64,000 bases of DNA from Hyaloraphidium curvatum (GCA_025558095.1 JAIVFI010000016.1:186001-250000); one strand, 5' to 3'; counted from the first letter of the stretch, positions 41,430 through 53,870 are shown. Numbers and translations are program-made. The notes: generated by a model not told the origin, from the sequence alone.

Positions 41430-43683
41430 ATGGCGCGCCTCCGCGCGTTGCTGGTCGCGCTGCTGGCCATTGCGCTCCTCGCCGCGCTGGTGGCCCCCGT
41501 GGACGCGCTCTTCCGCAACAAGAAGAAGAAAAATGCCGGAGGTGCAAAGGTGACCAAGCTCGAGCCCCTGCTCAAGAAGTCCAAGCTCCTGTCGCCCAAG
41601 AACGTCAACGTGCTGAAGAAGGAGTTCCTCAAGACCTCCAAGTGGAAGAAGCTCGCGACCTTCACCAGCAGCCGCGAAGCCAGAGTGTGGTCCGCCAGGC
41701 CCATGACCGCCAAACAGCCCGTCATCGTGATCAAGGAGTTTCTCGTACCCCCCGCCGTAATGGGCAAAAAGGAGTGGAAGCTTTCCCACGACCTGTTCGA
41801 GGACGTGCTGAACGAGATCGCCGTGGGCAACAAGCTGAACGGCCTGCCCTTCATCGCGCGGTACGTGGCAGTCAGTGTGCTGCCGGCTTGACCCGGAGGT
41901 AATCCCCGTCCTGGTACCGTCGCAGGTACCTCGGCAACGACGCCGCCGCGGAGCCGCAGGCAGATGGTGACAAGAAATTCAGGGCTGCCGTCTTCATGAA
42001 CAAGGGTGGGTGCTCCGTCCGTGCGCCGGCACCGCGCTCACCTGCGTGCCGAGCCAGCCGATGGCGCGCTCGACAGTTTGATGGACAACGGCCCCGTGGG
42101 CACCGACGCGGTGGGCTCCCGCGCGTTCCGGGTGCTCCCCGGCGGGCCTGACGATCGTTCCCCAGGCCACGCGAAAGCTCTTGGCGCAAATGTTCGTGGC
42201 CGTCGGCGTTATGCACTGGAAGGGCTACATCCACCGGTAAGTCGCGCGATCGCCGCGGGTCCCCCGGTGCTCACAACCGCGACCCGCACGGGACCATCCA
42301 GCGACCTCAAACCGGCGCAGTTCCTCATGGTCAACGGCGCCAACGGCGGCGACCGGACCCTGAGGTTGGCCGACTTCGGCACGGCCATCAAGAACACCCC
42401 CAAGGAGATCTGGCAGGACACCCTGAACCAGATCGGCGCCCCGAAGGGCAGCTCCAAGGAGATCCGCGCGGTGGTGGACGCCGACTCGCCGGGGAAGAAG
42501 AAGGCCAACACCGTGTTCGACAACGAGGCGTACCGCAGCCCCGAGTCGATGAAGTTTGTGGGTTGACCCGGCGGGAGGCGCCCCCGCCCGTCCCCGCTGA
42601 CCGGGCTCCGTCCTGCAGAGAGAGATACAGAAGCTGCGCCAGAACCTCGTCGATTACTACGGCGAAGCGGCGTACGCGCGCTGGGTGATCGCGAACAACG
42701 GCGCCACGCCCACCAAGAAGCAGCAGAAGCAGATCCGCGACCTGACAGCGCCCAAGATCAAGAAGGCGCTCAAGGACCTCGAGCCCGCCATGAAGAAGCT
42801 AAAGAAGAACCTTTATGGCAAGGCCATGGACTACTGGGCCCTCGGCATCTCCCTGTGGGACCTGTATACCGGCTATGGCTCCGCCCAGGACCCCACCGTG
42901 ATGCCCTTCCCCGGGAGAGGCCAGGGGATGTTCGGCGAATACCGCAACCCCGACTTCTCCGTCCCGATCGACCTCACCCCCCTCGACACCACCGTGGCCG
43001 ACGCCACGGTGCGGAACCACCTCAAGGACCTGCTGACCAAGCTGCTGGACGTCGACCCCGCGACGAGGCTGCAGGACGTCGGCTCGGTGCTCGCGCACCC
43101 GTTCTTCGCGACCGCGGGGGTGGACACGGCGCAGGTGCTGCAGCTCGGGATCGCGGCGGCGAGGGAGGACAACGATGCCATCCCGCCGGTGGGTTTGCAC
43201 GCCGCCTCGGGCTCCCGCGCATGCTGACGGGGCGTTCGGCAGGCGTTCGGGACGGCCAGGCTCAAGGCGGGCAACATCGGGAACAACGGCGTCGAGCTGG
43301 GAGGCCTGCGGCAGGGCGACGACGAGGCGCGGAACGCGATCAACTCGCTGTCCTTCGACGACGTGAACAAGGGCTCCATGGACGGCGTCCAGGGCGAGGA
43401 TCTCTCGCTGCTCGGCAACGATCCCGACGCCCAGGAAGCGATCGCCAAGGCCAACGCCGCGCTCAAGCTCGAGAAAAGCAACCTGGACGTGAGCAAGGGA
43501 GAGGGCTCCGACGACAGCAGCAGCTCCGAGGACAGCGAGGGGTCCGGGAGTGAGGACGGAGAGGACGGAGAGGACGGCGGGGACGGTGGGGACGGTGGGG
43601 ACGGTGGGGACGGTGGGGACGGCGGGGACGGCGGGAACGGCGAGAACAAAGATTACGAGATGCCGGGCTTGTTTGATGATTGA
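41430..43683 (+). CDS. Protein kinase-like protein with signal peptide
   Basis: Seven exons (41430-41860, 41926-42005, 42058-42110, 42166-42236, 42302-42557, 42619-43188, 43243-43683) give 633 residues. The N-terminus LRALLVALLAIALLAALVAPVDA is a strong signal peptide, followed by a lysine-rich stretch. A kinase fold follows: the lysine in VIVIKEF, a Glu in DVLNEIAVG, HRDLKPAQ (residues 211-218), LADFGTA (DFG at 236-238), YRSPES, and a long insertion before DYWALGISLWDLYTG. The glycine loop is degenerate, and the metal-binding Asn of the catalytic loop is Gln. The C-terminus is acidic with a GDGGDGG run. It probably works in the secretory pathway or outside the cell, or is anchored as an uncleaved membrane protein. 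Not a recognised secretory kinase family. Confidence 0.84.
43557..43641 (+). repeat. 9-bp coding minisatellite (GDGGDGG)
   Basis: Tandem copies of GGGGACGGT with small changes encode the Gly/Asp-rich tail of the signal-peptide kinase. Confidence 0.9.
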
Positions 43684-44102
43684 GCACGACTGCAGACGAC
43701 CAAAGACACCATAGATGGTTTCGCGTTCGGGACCTCGAAAAGCGGTGTCAGGCTGCCATACATCTCTGCCTCCAGGCCATCACAAGCGATTCTACCTGGG
43801 GGATCGGACTCTCCGGCTCCACGAAAGGCGAATTGGGTGGTCTCGGAGGGCTTCCAGCGAATTCGTCCCTTCAACTGGACCCTACGGGCCTTTGGCGGTG
43901 CTGACCTAGGGGGCCGGCATCCCACGCCGGGACCCCGGCGGGAAGCGGATCTCGGCGGCAGAAGGTTCAACCGGGCTGCCGGCGGCGCCGACGAGGCAGC
44001 CGGATCGTCCAGTGGCGTCTGTTCTGTTCGGCCGTGCTCATGACGTGAGCACCGACCGCACTGCCGCTCCCTCACCAGGGGAAACAAACTAACCACACCA
44101 CC
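43684..44102. other. Intergenic spacer
   Basis: 419 bp between the kinase stop and the RTX-repeat start, both plus strand. No coding or RNA feature recognised; likely promoter of the RTX gene. Confidence 0.4.
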
Positions 44103-45374
44103 ATGCGACTAGGGGCTCTACTGCTTGCGCTAGCGCCGGGGCTGACAGCGGGCGTGCCGCTGGACCGCCGCGCGCTGATCCGCGGGTCGGGGCGCAACGA
44201 CACGCTGCGCGGCACTTCTGGCAACGACGTGGTGCGCGCGGGCGGCGGCGGCGACTTCGTCGACACGCGGCAGGGCGGCACCGACACCGTGCAGCTCGGC
44301 GAGGGCGACGACCGCGCGCTCGTCGGCGACGGCACCGTGCGCGGCGGGCCGGGCATCGACCGCATCGTCGGATACGGGAAGGGCGAGCTGAACGCTTACG
44401 GCGACGACGGCAACGACTGGATCACGGGCAGCCAGGAGCCGACCGCCTACAATAATTTGTACGGCGGCAATGGCAACGACAGGCTGGAGGGCGGCCCCAA
44501 CGAGGACCAGCTGTTTGGCGAGGGCGACCACGATGCGCTGTATGGTCGGGGCGGCGGCGACCTGCTCAAGGGTGGGTGGCCCGGCTCCCCACGCACCCCA
44601 CGCATGCCGCCGTGTCTGCTCCGCATTCCGGCACCGCCGGGGCGGGGCAGGGCGGCCGCTGGGCTGCGGGGCGGGCTCCGAAACAATTGGTCCCTACGGT
44701 GCTGACTCCGCTCCCCCCTGCAAAACAGGCGGCAACGGCATCGATCTGCTCGACGGCGGCGAGGTATGTGGTCCCTTGCAATGTACGATGCCTGCGGGGC
44801 CTGACCTCACCCGATCCGACTCCAGGGCGACGACACGCTCGAGGGCGAGGACGGCGACGACGCCCTCTTCGGCGGCCCCGGCAACGACGTCCTCCGTGGC
44901 GGCCCCGGCATCGACCGCCTCAACGGCGGCCGCGGCACCGACATCATGGACGGCGGCGACGGCAACGACCGCCTGTTCGGTTCGGGCGAGGGCGACACCA
45001 TGACGGGCGGCTCGGGCCGGGACTCGTTCGTCGTGGCCGTGCGCAGGGTCACGGAGCCCGACACCGTGACGGACTTTGAGCACAACGTGGACCAGATCCG
45101 GCTGCCGAAGCCGCTGGTCCGCCGCTTGCGCACGGAGGGCAACACGCTGCTGCTGGACCGCACGCAGTACTTCGAGGCGGCCAACCTGGACGAGGCCCGG
45201 TCGCGCGCGGACATTGTCGCGCCGGGGCTGGTCTGGGACCTGTCCAGCTTCATCTTCTACTACTTCGAGGACAAGGTGACCTTCCGTCCCATCATCAAGG
45301 TGCTGCCGGCGGATCCCAACAACCCGCGCATGTTCCACACCAACTTCCGCATCTCGCCGACGGTCGAGGGATGA
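44103..45374 (+). CDS. Secreted RTX-type (hemolysin-type calcium-binding repeat) protein
   Basis: Three exons (44103-44571, 44729-44763, 44826-45374) give 350 residues. After a short signal peptide ([17 protein letters not shown]) come about fifteen glycine/aspartate nonapeptides such as GGNGNDRLE and GGPGNDVLR, the calcium-binding beta-roll of bacterial RTX proteins. The middle exon is only 35 bp and encodes one repeat. The repeats end in [15 protein letters not shown], the usual bacterial RTX terminator motif, then about 95 residues without known fold. RTX repeats occur in secreted enzymes, adhesins, S-layer proteins and some toxins; nothing here shows a toxin domain. The bacterial style with fungal introns suggests an old horizontal transfer. 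Confidence 0.87.
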
Positions 45375-45517
45375 TCCCCCGCGGCCGGCGACGGACACTT
45401 GTGCATGCTCGTGCGCTGGAGAGAGGACTGCGTCGCCCGGGACTGCCGGCATAGAATCTTTGTCTCCTTTATTCACTCGTGTAGAGTAGCAATGGATCGG
45501 CTCGCGCACGCACAGCT

Positions 45518-46498
45518 TCACGCCAGCATCCGTCCCATCGCCCTGCCCGCGTCCTCCCTGCACGCACGGATGGCCGCGATGTGCCCCATCCCCCCGTACA
45601 CCTCCACTTTCTCGGCGCCGTCGATCCGGCCGTACGAGTTGCGGATGGCATCGAGGCTGCACGACCCGTCCGCGTCCCCGGCAAACACCGCCACGGGGAT
45701 CTTCTCCCCCCCTGCGCCGGCATTGAGCTGCTCCGGCTCGAACCCCCACGGGGAAAACAGCGCCCTCCCGTCGTGCACCGCGGCCTCGGGTGCCGTCCCG
45801 GGCCTCAGGCCTTCGGCAAACTGCGTCGCGAACGCGCGGCCGAACCCGGCGTCGTCCAGAAGCGCCGCGGCGTCCGAGGGACCGCCGAACGCGCGCGCGA
45901 CGATCTTCCTCTGCACGTCGGCGGGTTTGCCCGAGATGCCGCGGCGGACGAAGGCGTACAGCGCGCTGGTGAGCCACGAGGTCCAGTCCGAGAGCGTGGC
46001 GACGTAGGAAAAGTACTCGAGCCATCCCATGACGGCGTAGGATTCGCGGCGGGTGGGCGGGGTCCAGGGGACGACGAGGAGGAGGGCGCGGATGCGCGCG
46101 GGGAGGTGGAGCGCGAGGGAGAGGGCGTACGGGCCGCCGCCGGAGAGGCCCGAGGCGCCAAAGACGGGGGGCTCGGCCGTCGTGTGCACTTCGGCGATGT
46201 GAACCAGGAGTTCCGCGATTATTGCGGGCCAGTGCTTCGACAGCAGCTCCGGACTCGAGGCGATGTCCGCTGGCCATGCCTGCGAGGCTCCATAACCAGG
46301 CCTGTCCACGCCGACGATCCTTATCCCGGGCGCATGGTCTGCAAAGAGCCCGGCCTCGAGCCGCGAGCCGGGGTACCCGTGGCAGTGCACGAAGGTGCGC
46401 GGGGAGCGGGCGTCGCCGAAGATGGAGAAGGCGAGGTCGGTGCCCAGGGAGGTGCGGAAGAGATGGGTTTCGGGGGCAGATGCGGAAGAAGATGACAT
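45518..46498 (-). CDS. Alpha/beta hydrolase
   Basis: Single exon of 326 residues. The fold is clear: VHCHGYPGSRLEAG (oxyanion HG), VDRPGYGAS, nucleophile elbow GLSGGGPYAL, a cap domain, VAVFAGDADGSC near the acid residue and the C-terminal GGMGHIAAI with the catalytic His. No signal peptide is present, so it should be cytosolic. Epoxide hydrolase, esterase and peptidase activities all occur in this group; none can be chosen. It converges with the RTX gene 143 bp away. Confidence 0.87.
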   Translation of the reverse strand: MSSSSASAPETHLFRTSLGTDLAFSIFGDARSPRTFVHCHGYPGSRLEAGLFADHAPGIRIVGVDRPGYGASQAWPADIASSPELLSKHWPAIIAELLVHIAEVHTTAEPPVFGASGLSGGGPYALSLALHLPARIRALLLVVPWTPPTRRESYAVMGWLEYFSYVATLSDWTSWLTSALYAFVRRGISGKPADVQRKIVARAFGGPSDAAALLDDAGFGRAFATQFAEGLRPGTAPEAAVHDGRALFSPWGFEPEQLNAGAGGEKIPVAVFAGDADGSCSLDAIRNSYGRIDGAEKVEVYGGMGHIAAIRACREDAGRAMGRMLA

Positions 46499-47020
46499 TT
46501 TCAGTGGAATGGAGTGGTTGGAAGGCCGCGATGCGGTCTCCAGGGGCGCCGGGGGCGCGGTTTATCTGGGAGTTCGGTGCACTGCTCCGCCCCGCGTCAT
46601 CGAAGCTTCGCACACAGCTCGGCGTTGCCGCCTTTCGCCGGCCACGATTCAGCAAATCCCGGCGGTGTTCCGCTTTCCATGCATAAGGGTCGATGTGGCT
46701 GCGGTTTCCGGCCGCGATTCCTTCCCTTCGCACGGTGCTGCGCTCCATGGGATCCCCGTCCTGATGAATGGGCGCCTCCGAAAGGGAAGAATCCGGTCAA
46801 TGGGCTTGCCGAGCAGATCGAGCTGCTTAAAGAAGTGTCGAAGCTGTGCTTGCTGTCCTCGGGCGGATTCGATGTGCGTCTGCATCCAGTGAGGCGGGAG
46901 ACTCGGTGGGATATGCCTGCCTTTGCCACCGGCCTGCACAACGGTCCCGCTTCAACCCGCTTCCGAAGCCCGAGGCAACAGCCCACGAGGGACCATCGGA
47001 CTTGCCAATCGTCGTCCGAC
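46499..47020. other. Divergent intergenic region
   Basis: 522 bp between the hydrolase (-) and the MFS transporter (+). The frame upstream of the transporter ATG is open but carries no transporter-like sequence, so it is treated as 5' UTR/promoter. Confidence 0.45.
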
Positions 47021-48703
47021 ATGACGGACGTGGCGAACGGCGGCGCGCCCGCCCCGGCTCCGGCGACGGCTGCGGAGAACGGCGCCGCGGCGGCAATCGC
47101 ATCGGCGCCCGCGCCCGGCGCCGACGTCCCACCTTCCCCCGCTTCCACCGCGGAATCGGCGCCCACCAAGGGCAAGGGCATTGAGAAGGACTTCCACGGG
47201 GACAAGTTCTCGGACCGCCAGAAGGCCGGCGCCCTGGCCATCGCCAGCGCCGCCTCGCTCGTCGCCGTGCTGGAGGGCGCCATCTTCACGCCCGCCATCT
47301 ATGAGGTACAGCAGGAGCTCGGCACGACCGAGGTGCTGTCGAACCTCTCGATCGCGTGCTACACCGTGGCCACGGCCATCGCCCCGCTCTTCTGGGCGCC
47401 GCTGTCGGAGGTCTACGGTCGCAAGCCAGTGTACCTCGGATCCCTGGCCTTCTGCCTGCTGGGCTCGGTCGCGCTCGTCTTCACTCCAGAGCTCGGCATC
47501 GGCTGGCTCATCGGCTGGCGCGTGGTCCAGGGACTCGGCGCCTGCGCCGCCTTTTCCGTGGGGGCCGGCACGATCAGCGACATCTACCGGATCGAGCAGC
47601 GCGGCCGCGCGTTCGGCATCAACAGTCTTGGACCTTTGCTCGGCGCCTTGATCGGACCACCCATTGGCGGTGCTCTGAGCCAGTACGCAGGCTACCGCTA
47701 CGTCTTTGTGTTCACGGCGGGAATCACCGCCGTCCTCATCCTCGTCATCCAGTTCTTCCTCCCCGAGACCCTGCCGCCGCGCAAGGAAGGCGCGAAAAAG
47801 CCCACTTTGAACCCCCTCGCCATGTTCCCCACGCTGCGATATCCCTGGGTCTGCATCCCCATTTATGCACAGGCAATTACGTGGGGCGCCCTGTACTCGC
47901 AGATCTCCATGCTGGCCCGGCAACTCAATTTCGCGTACGGGTGGGAGCCCACGGCCGTCGGACTGTACGGCCTCGTGCCCGCAATCGGCAACATCATCGG
48001 CGCGATCGGCGCCGGCTTCATCGCGGACCGCATGCTCAACAAGTCGGCTGGGGGTGGCAAGGTGCCGGAGACGCGGTTGGGGGCCGTGCAGCTCGGCGTG
48101 GCGCTCAGCTTTGTCGGGCTCACCATCTTCGGCTGGACGATACAATACAAGATCCACCCCGCCGTGCCGGCGATCGCGAACTTCATCTGGGGAATTGGAA
48201 TGGTGAGTTTGAGAGCGCTACTAGTCTCTTCGTCGATCTGATCGTTTTGCCTGGCTGTGCCATTGCGTCTCCGACAGATGGTCATGATGGTGCGTTGCCT
48301 CGGGCGTATGCGATCGGCGTTGCATGGTTTTGACCCTCTTCCGCAGACACCGACCGGCACCTTCCTCGTCGACGTCTACCGCCCTGCCGCGGCATCCATC
48401 TCCGCCCTGGCCAACCTCCTCCGCCTGGCCGTCGCCTCCATAACCCCCCTGGCCTCCCCCGCGATGCAGGACAGCATGGGCATCGGGGGACTGTACCAGT
48501 TCTGGGCCGGGCTGCTGCTGGTGACCGTCTCGCCGGCGATCCTGTGGATGACCGCCGCCGGATGGAAGAAGAGGTTGAAGACGGCGCCGTGGAGCGAGGA
48601 GCACGCCAAGCAGGTGCGCGAGCACGAGGCGGCGGAGCAGAACGCGGAGAAGGTGGCGGCCGAGAAGGAGGCCGAGGCCGCGATAATCGAGGACACCGTC
48701 TGA
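47021..48703 (+). CDS. MFS transporter, DHA1-like
   Basis: Two exons, 47021-48202 and 48347-48703, give 512 residues. The 144-bp intron (GTGAGT...CCGCAG) joins FIWGIGM to TPTGTFLVDVY. An Ala/Pro-rich cytosolic N-terminus precedes twelve membrane segments. Between segments 2 and 3 is WAPLSEVYGRKPVY, the MFS loop signature of the fungal drug/polyamine:H+ antiporter group, followed by IGWRVVQGLGACAAFSVGAGTISDIY and GPLLGALIGPPIGGAL (motif C, typical of antiporters). The C-terminus is a charged Ala/Glu helix. It probably exports small organic compounds at the plasma membrane. Confidence 0.9.
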
Positions 48704-48812
48704 GCAGATCTAGAAGCTCTCGCAGTCAGAGCAAAGAAGACATCTAGAAACCATTGATGTACAGAGATCAGGTATGCAGTTCCAACAGATGACAAAGAAA
48801 GTGCAATGATGT

Positions 48813-51800
48813 TCAGGACGAAGGCCCGCTTCCCTCGCCGCCCTCCTTTACGGGGACGTCGTCCTCCAGGAGAGCCTGCCACTCGGGGATGCCGAGGTCG
48901 GCGCGCTTCTCCGACGCGATGCCGAGGTAGCTGTCCCGCGACGCGAAAGCCCGCTTCTTCTCCTGCAGTTCCAGAACGTGCCGCTCGACCGTGCCTTCGG
49001 CAACGACGCGCACGGCCGTGGTCGGCCTCTTTTGACCCATGCGGTGGATGCGGTTGATGGCCTGGTCCTCCAGGCCGGGGATGATCGTGGGATCCATCAG
49101 GTACTCGACGTTGCACATGGTCATGGTCAGCCCGGCGGCCTTGTCGCCCTTGAGGGGCATCAGGATCGCGTGGACATCCGGGTCCTTGCTGATGTCCCTG
49201 AGCGCCTGCCGAATCTTCTCGGCGCCGCCGGCGTATTCGACGCACTTGATGCGGATTTCGTCCGTGCCCAAGGCCTTCTTGGTTTCGTCGAGAGCGCGCT
49301 GAAATTGGCTGAAGATGATGGCCTGTCGAGCTTGGACGTAAGCCCAGTCCACAGGCACTCATGAGCCGCCTTTACCTTGCAAGTAGCATCGGCCGCGATC
49401 CGACTCTTCAGATCCCGAGCGACGGCAGCGATCTTGGAGCCAAAGCGCCGCACCAAGGGATCCTCGGGCGGAAAACTCGGTTCAACTGCCGAAGTCGAGT
49501 CCTCCGCCGGCTCGCCTTCCGTCTCCTGACGAACCAGAACCAGCCGATTCGTCCGCATGGGCTTGGGGCAGAAGAAGCACCGTGCCTTGTCGTGCTTGCC
49601 CATCCACGCCATATAGCAACTGAAGCAACCGTACGGCTCGAGCGAGCAGCAGAGCGAGACCACGCAGCCCGTCATCAGCTCGCCGCAGACGTTGCACGTC
49701 GTGGGGACCTCCGGATTGCGTGCAATCATCTCCTCGACGTAGCTCAGATCCGCGCGGGCCTTCTTCATCGCTGCCTGCGCTCGGTCGAATTCGGCCCTCG
49801 CTTTGCGGAACTTTGGGAGGTCGGTCCAGCGGTTTGCGCTCCTTTGCTGCTCTTGAGCAGCAATGACGGAGTCCAGCGCCGCAGCTTTGGATACCAGATC
49901 AGTCCTCTCGCGAACAAAAGTGCCAATGGTCTCCTTGATCTCGAACCACGGCACGTCCGTGCGGAGGGCAGAACGGTAGCTCTGGTCGCTGATCGAGTCC
50001 AAAAGGAGCTTCGCTGCTTCATGGAGAAAGTCCGTGTCCTCGGCCGTCCGGCCGTCGCGACGCCCAGGTGATGCGGGAACGCCAAAGAACTGCGACCTGT
50101 AGGACAGAACATAGCGTACGGCAGCCAAGAGCAGCTCCGCCCGCCTCGATGTCACGGCGCCGCTTCGCTCCGCTCGAGCAAGCTGGAGAATGTCCTCCAT
50201 GGGCATTCTGAGCCGAAGATGAAGCGTTAGCCAACCAGGCGTCAGATTTGAAAGTATAGTAACCCACTGCTTCAGCGCGTCGCTCTCCAGCTTCATCTGG
50301 TCGGCCTGGGGCATGCCAGCGACTTCGACAGACACTATGGTCCCGCGTGAGCTGCCAAAGAGGTCGGCATGCACAGATATGGGACTCACCGCAAGCACGG
50401 AGGCGCAAACTCTCGAATGTCCTCGTCAGATAAGCGACCTGCTTGCGCGCGAGCTTCTTCGATTTGCTGATCTTGTTCTCCCGCAGGAAACGCTCCAAGG
50501 CCCGCCTGGCAATCCCCTTCGCTTTGGAGTAGTGCCATCGCTCCCGTTCGGTGAGCTTCACGGTCAGCTCGACGCGCGACATGTCCGGGACCGGGAACTC
50601 GTCCGCAATGTGCTGCTTGGAGTACCTCCTCATGACCTTCGGAAGCAGTCCGTGTGCGCGCATCATGCCCTTCTGGCTCGTTTCGTCCAAGTACGGATCG
50701 ACGATGCTGTGATTGTACACCGCGGAGTCCAGGAAGGGGTCCAAGCCCAGGAACGAAAAGTAGCCGCTCAAGTCGCCTATCCCCTGGTAGATCGGGGTCC
50801 CCGTAACGACCCAGCTGTTGACGCGGCTGACCATGGATACCCGCGCAGACAGGTCCTTTTCCTCGTCACGCACCGACTGCGCCTCGTCGATGACCACCCT
50901 CCAAAAGTTCGCCGTCTCCAGCTCGAGGCTCTGCTTCGTGACCTGGTCGTACGTGGTGAGGACAACGTCGTAGTCCCAGAAGTTTCGAGCAGCGTAGTCG
51001 ATTCTCCTCTCGTCGTTCCACCATGCGCCGACAGCATAGACTGTGCGTGTGTACTCTTTGACAGAGAGCGTCGGCGCGTGCCGCTGAATCTCATCTAGTC
51101 GGAAAGACGGAGATCAGAGCAAGGACACACGTCGGCCAGATGCGCAATCACCCTTCCACTGCTCCAGCAGGTTCTTCGGCACGATGATGAGCGTCGACTT
51201 GACAGGCAGGAGCAGCGGGCTCGGAGCTTCGCCCCATGACTCCTTGAGCCAGGCGTCAACGTGTTCGTGACCTCGATCTGGATCCAGGCCGGCGAGATCG
51301 GTTCGGGGATTCGAGAGTATGAGGGAAATCATTTCCACCGTCTTGCCGAGGCCCATCTCGTCCGCCAGAATCCCTCCCGGATTCGGCTGCGGGACAGTGA
51401 AGCGCCTCAAGGAGAGCGTTCCCGTGACCTCGTTCATGTAGACCGTTATGAGGTCGGAACCGCCGATCTGGACGCCGCCGAGTTCCGCGACATCGTCATC
51501 GCGGACCTCTTGCCAGTCACCGTGCTTCGACTTTCCCACAGCCTCCCAAGTAGATGCAGAGATCGTGACGGGCATCCAGTTCGGGTGAAGGAGCTCATTG
51601 TCCGGGTGATGGTCGAGATTCTCCTTCAGCAGCATCCAGCGGAGATTGCGCTGCTGGTACGGATACAGGGGCGTGTTTGGCGACAGGTCCGGCGGAGGCG
51701 GCGCTTCCTCGTAATCCAGAGGAGGTCGGACCGATTCCAGCATGCCCGTGATGCTGCGGGGCAGTGCTGCAGGCGGGTTTCCGGGGACTTGGTGATACGT

Positions 51801-53669
51801 GCGCGTCGACTTGAAGAACGCGTCCATCTCGTCGTGCTTTGTGTTCATGTACGGAGTCACGAGGCGCGTCTGATCAAGCATTTCTTCGAGCACGAGACCC
51901 ATCAGCTGCAGAGCGGGCCAAAGTCAAAACAAGACAAGATGAAGCATCTTCGACGTACTCGGTCTTCCCGGTCGACCATGGCGAAAGTAAGGGATCCATC
52001 GTCTTCGGGTTCTTGCCCGTAGCGGAGCCCGTATCCCGTCAATCGTACGCCAATACGCAGCGAGAGTCCTTCCGAAGTGTCGAACTCGAGCAATCCAAGA
52101 AGCTTGAGATAGCGCTGCAGGCATGCTGTCAACGTCTGCGAAGCCATCAAATGGGACGACAACTACTTTTTGATGTAGAGTACGCAAGTTGTGGAGCCAG
52201 TTCTCGCGCTTGCCCTCTTCGACCACGGGACTCCGCAAGATGATCTTGGAAGCTGGGATCGTGTCCAAAGAGATGTACCCGGTGGCCTTTCCGTCCGTCT
52301 CCAAGCCGCGCGCGAGCACAATCTCCCAGGCCATCTTCTTCTTGTCCGAAGGAGGCAGGTTCCACGCGATTGTGACGGGCATCAACTTGTCGAAGCGAGG
52401 ATCGTGGAGAGGCTTCGGGAGCAACGGGCCTTCGCGCTTGAAATCCAGCACGTTCTGCTTTCCTCGAAGCTCGTCCATCCGCTCCTCAATCTCGGTCAGG
52501 ACAGACTGGTACTCGACGGCGAGCTTGAACTCATCGGATTTTTCCATCCATGCCCGGCGGCGGTTGCGGAGCCGTTCCAACTCTGCTTCGTTCCGGTAGT
52601 ACTCGTTCAATTCCAGGAGCGCATCGCGAGTGCTCTTGTCCCTTGGCGCGCCGAAGTCGTCCCAGATGCGTGGATCACTGACCAAAGAGTGTCAGCAACG
52701 CCTTGTCGCAAGCGAGGAGTCAGCGCTAGACGCTCACATAACCTCAACAATCTGTTTGTCATCGTCGCGGAGATCCACGTGTGCCCAACCGAACGGAATG
52801 TCGATCGTGTCGTTCGCAGCTCGCAACGAAATGAAGCTTTCCTCGCCGGATTTCGGCGACGAAGGGTCACTGTTTTGCGCCTCGTCTCGCTCCTGGCGAT
52901 CTTTGATTCGGGCCGACAGTCGGATCAGCCTCGGCGGCTGACCCTCCGTCCCCTCCATCGAGTCGTCCACATGGTGCAGGGAACCGTACCCCTCCATCGC
53001 GTCTGTCATCAAGTCCGTCACAAAATGCCGAGAAACGCGCTCGCGGCTCTCCATCCAGCGGAAGCGTTTGAGCGACGACGTTCCGTAGCCGCTCTTGCCC
53101 GTGCTATAGACAAAGGGACGCTTTCGCGGGTTGACGGGCGTCTGTGGAGCCGATTCTTCCCGTGCAGGCAGCATGGCAAGCTCCGTTAGCTCCGTTGCGG
53201 GGCTCTCCGGCGCCGGGGTCTGCGGCGAAGCTCCTGCAATGGAATCCGCAAGCTCGGCGTTTCGGGGCTCCGGGACCAAAGCGGTGACCACGGCCATGGC
53301 CGGGCGAGCTCTCTCCGGAGAAGCAGGAGGAGAGTCCTTGGCGCGCTCCTTTCCTTTGAGGAACCGCGATATGCGGCCGTCGACGTCTCTCCATTCGCCG
53401 ATAGTCGGAGCTCCTCCGGGCCCCCGAGCCGCCATCGCCGAGTTGAATCGCAGCCACCACGCGACAAACTCCCCGCGCCGTGCCTGTTCGGAAGCATCGG
53501 GCGACGGGGTGACGAGGTGTCCACAGAAGGCGTGGATCCGATTCGAACATTTCGCCCAAAGAGCCGGCGATGGTCCTGAGTCCAGATCCTCCGTTACGAT
53601 GCTAACGCCCGTCCAGAAGTGGGTGAACGCCTCGACATCGAGGACGGCGGGCTCCTCGGCGGCCTCCAT
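48813..53669 (-). CDS. SNF2-family ATPase with embedded RING-like domain (SHPRH/IRC20-like)
   Basis: Seven exons (53669-52738, 52677-52227, 52162-51959, 51905-51152, 51094-50390, 50334-49376, 49322-48813) give about 1504 residues; the second junction (intron 52226-52163) is the least sure. The ATPase has ILADEMGLGKT near 710, ESTLIIVP-like STLIIVPKNLLEQW, VVIDEAQSV near 846 and VVTGTPIYQG. The second lobe carries KAIIFSQFQRAL and INRIHRMGQKRPT. Between the lobes a coiled coil precedes a zinc-binding module (CNVC...CC...CFSC...CFFC, about 1227-1270). This order matches SHPRH and yeast Irc20, ubiquitin ligases that remodel chromatin during DNA repair. The canonical RING histidine is not obvious. 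The start is the first ATG after an open upstream frame. Confidence 0.86.
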
Positions 53670-53870
53670 CGCCGGGAGCGAAACGGCGACTAGGCCGGTC
53701 TTCTGAGAAGCGATGTCGAGGCGGCGGCGGGACAAAGGGCGAGTCTCACCCGGACCGCTTTATGTCAAAGGGGATCATGCTGATCATTTCTTCTACAGAA
53801 AAGACTGAAAGATCATCCAAGGACGAAGTAATCGCCGCTGCGAGTGCTGGTCACATGTGGCTTTCAGTTT

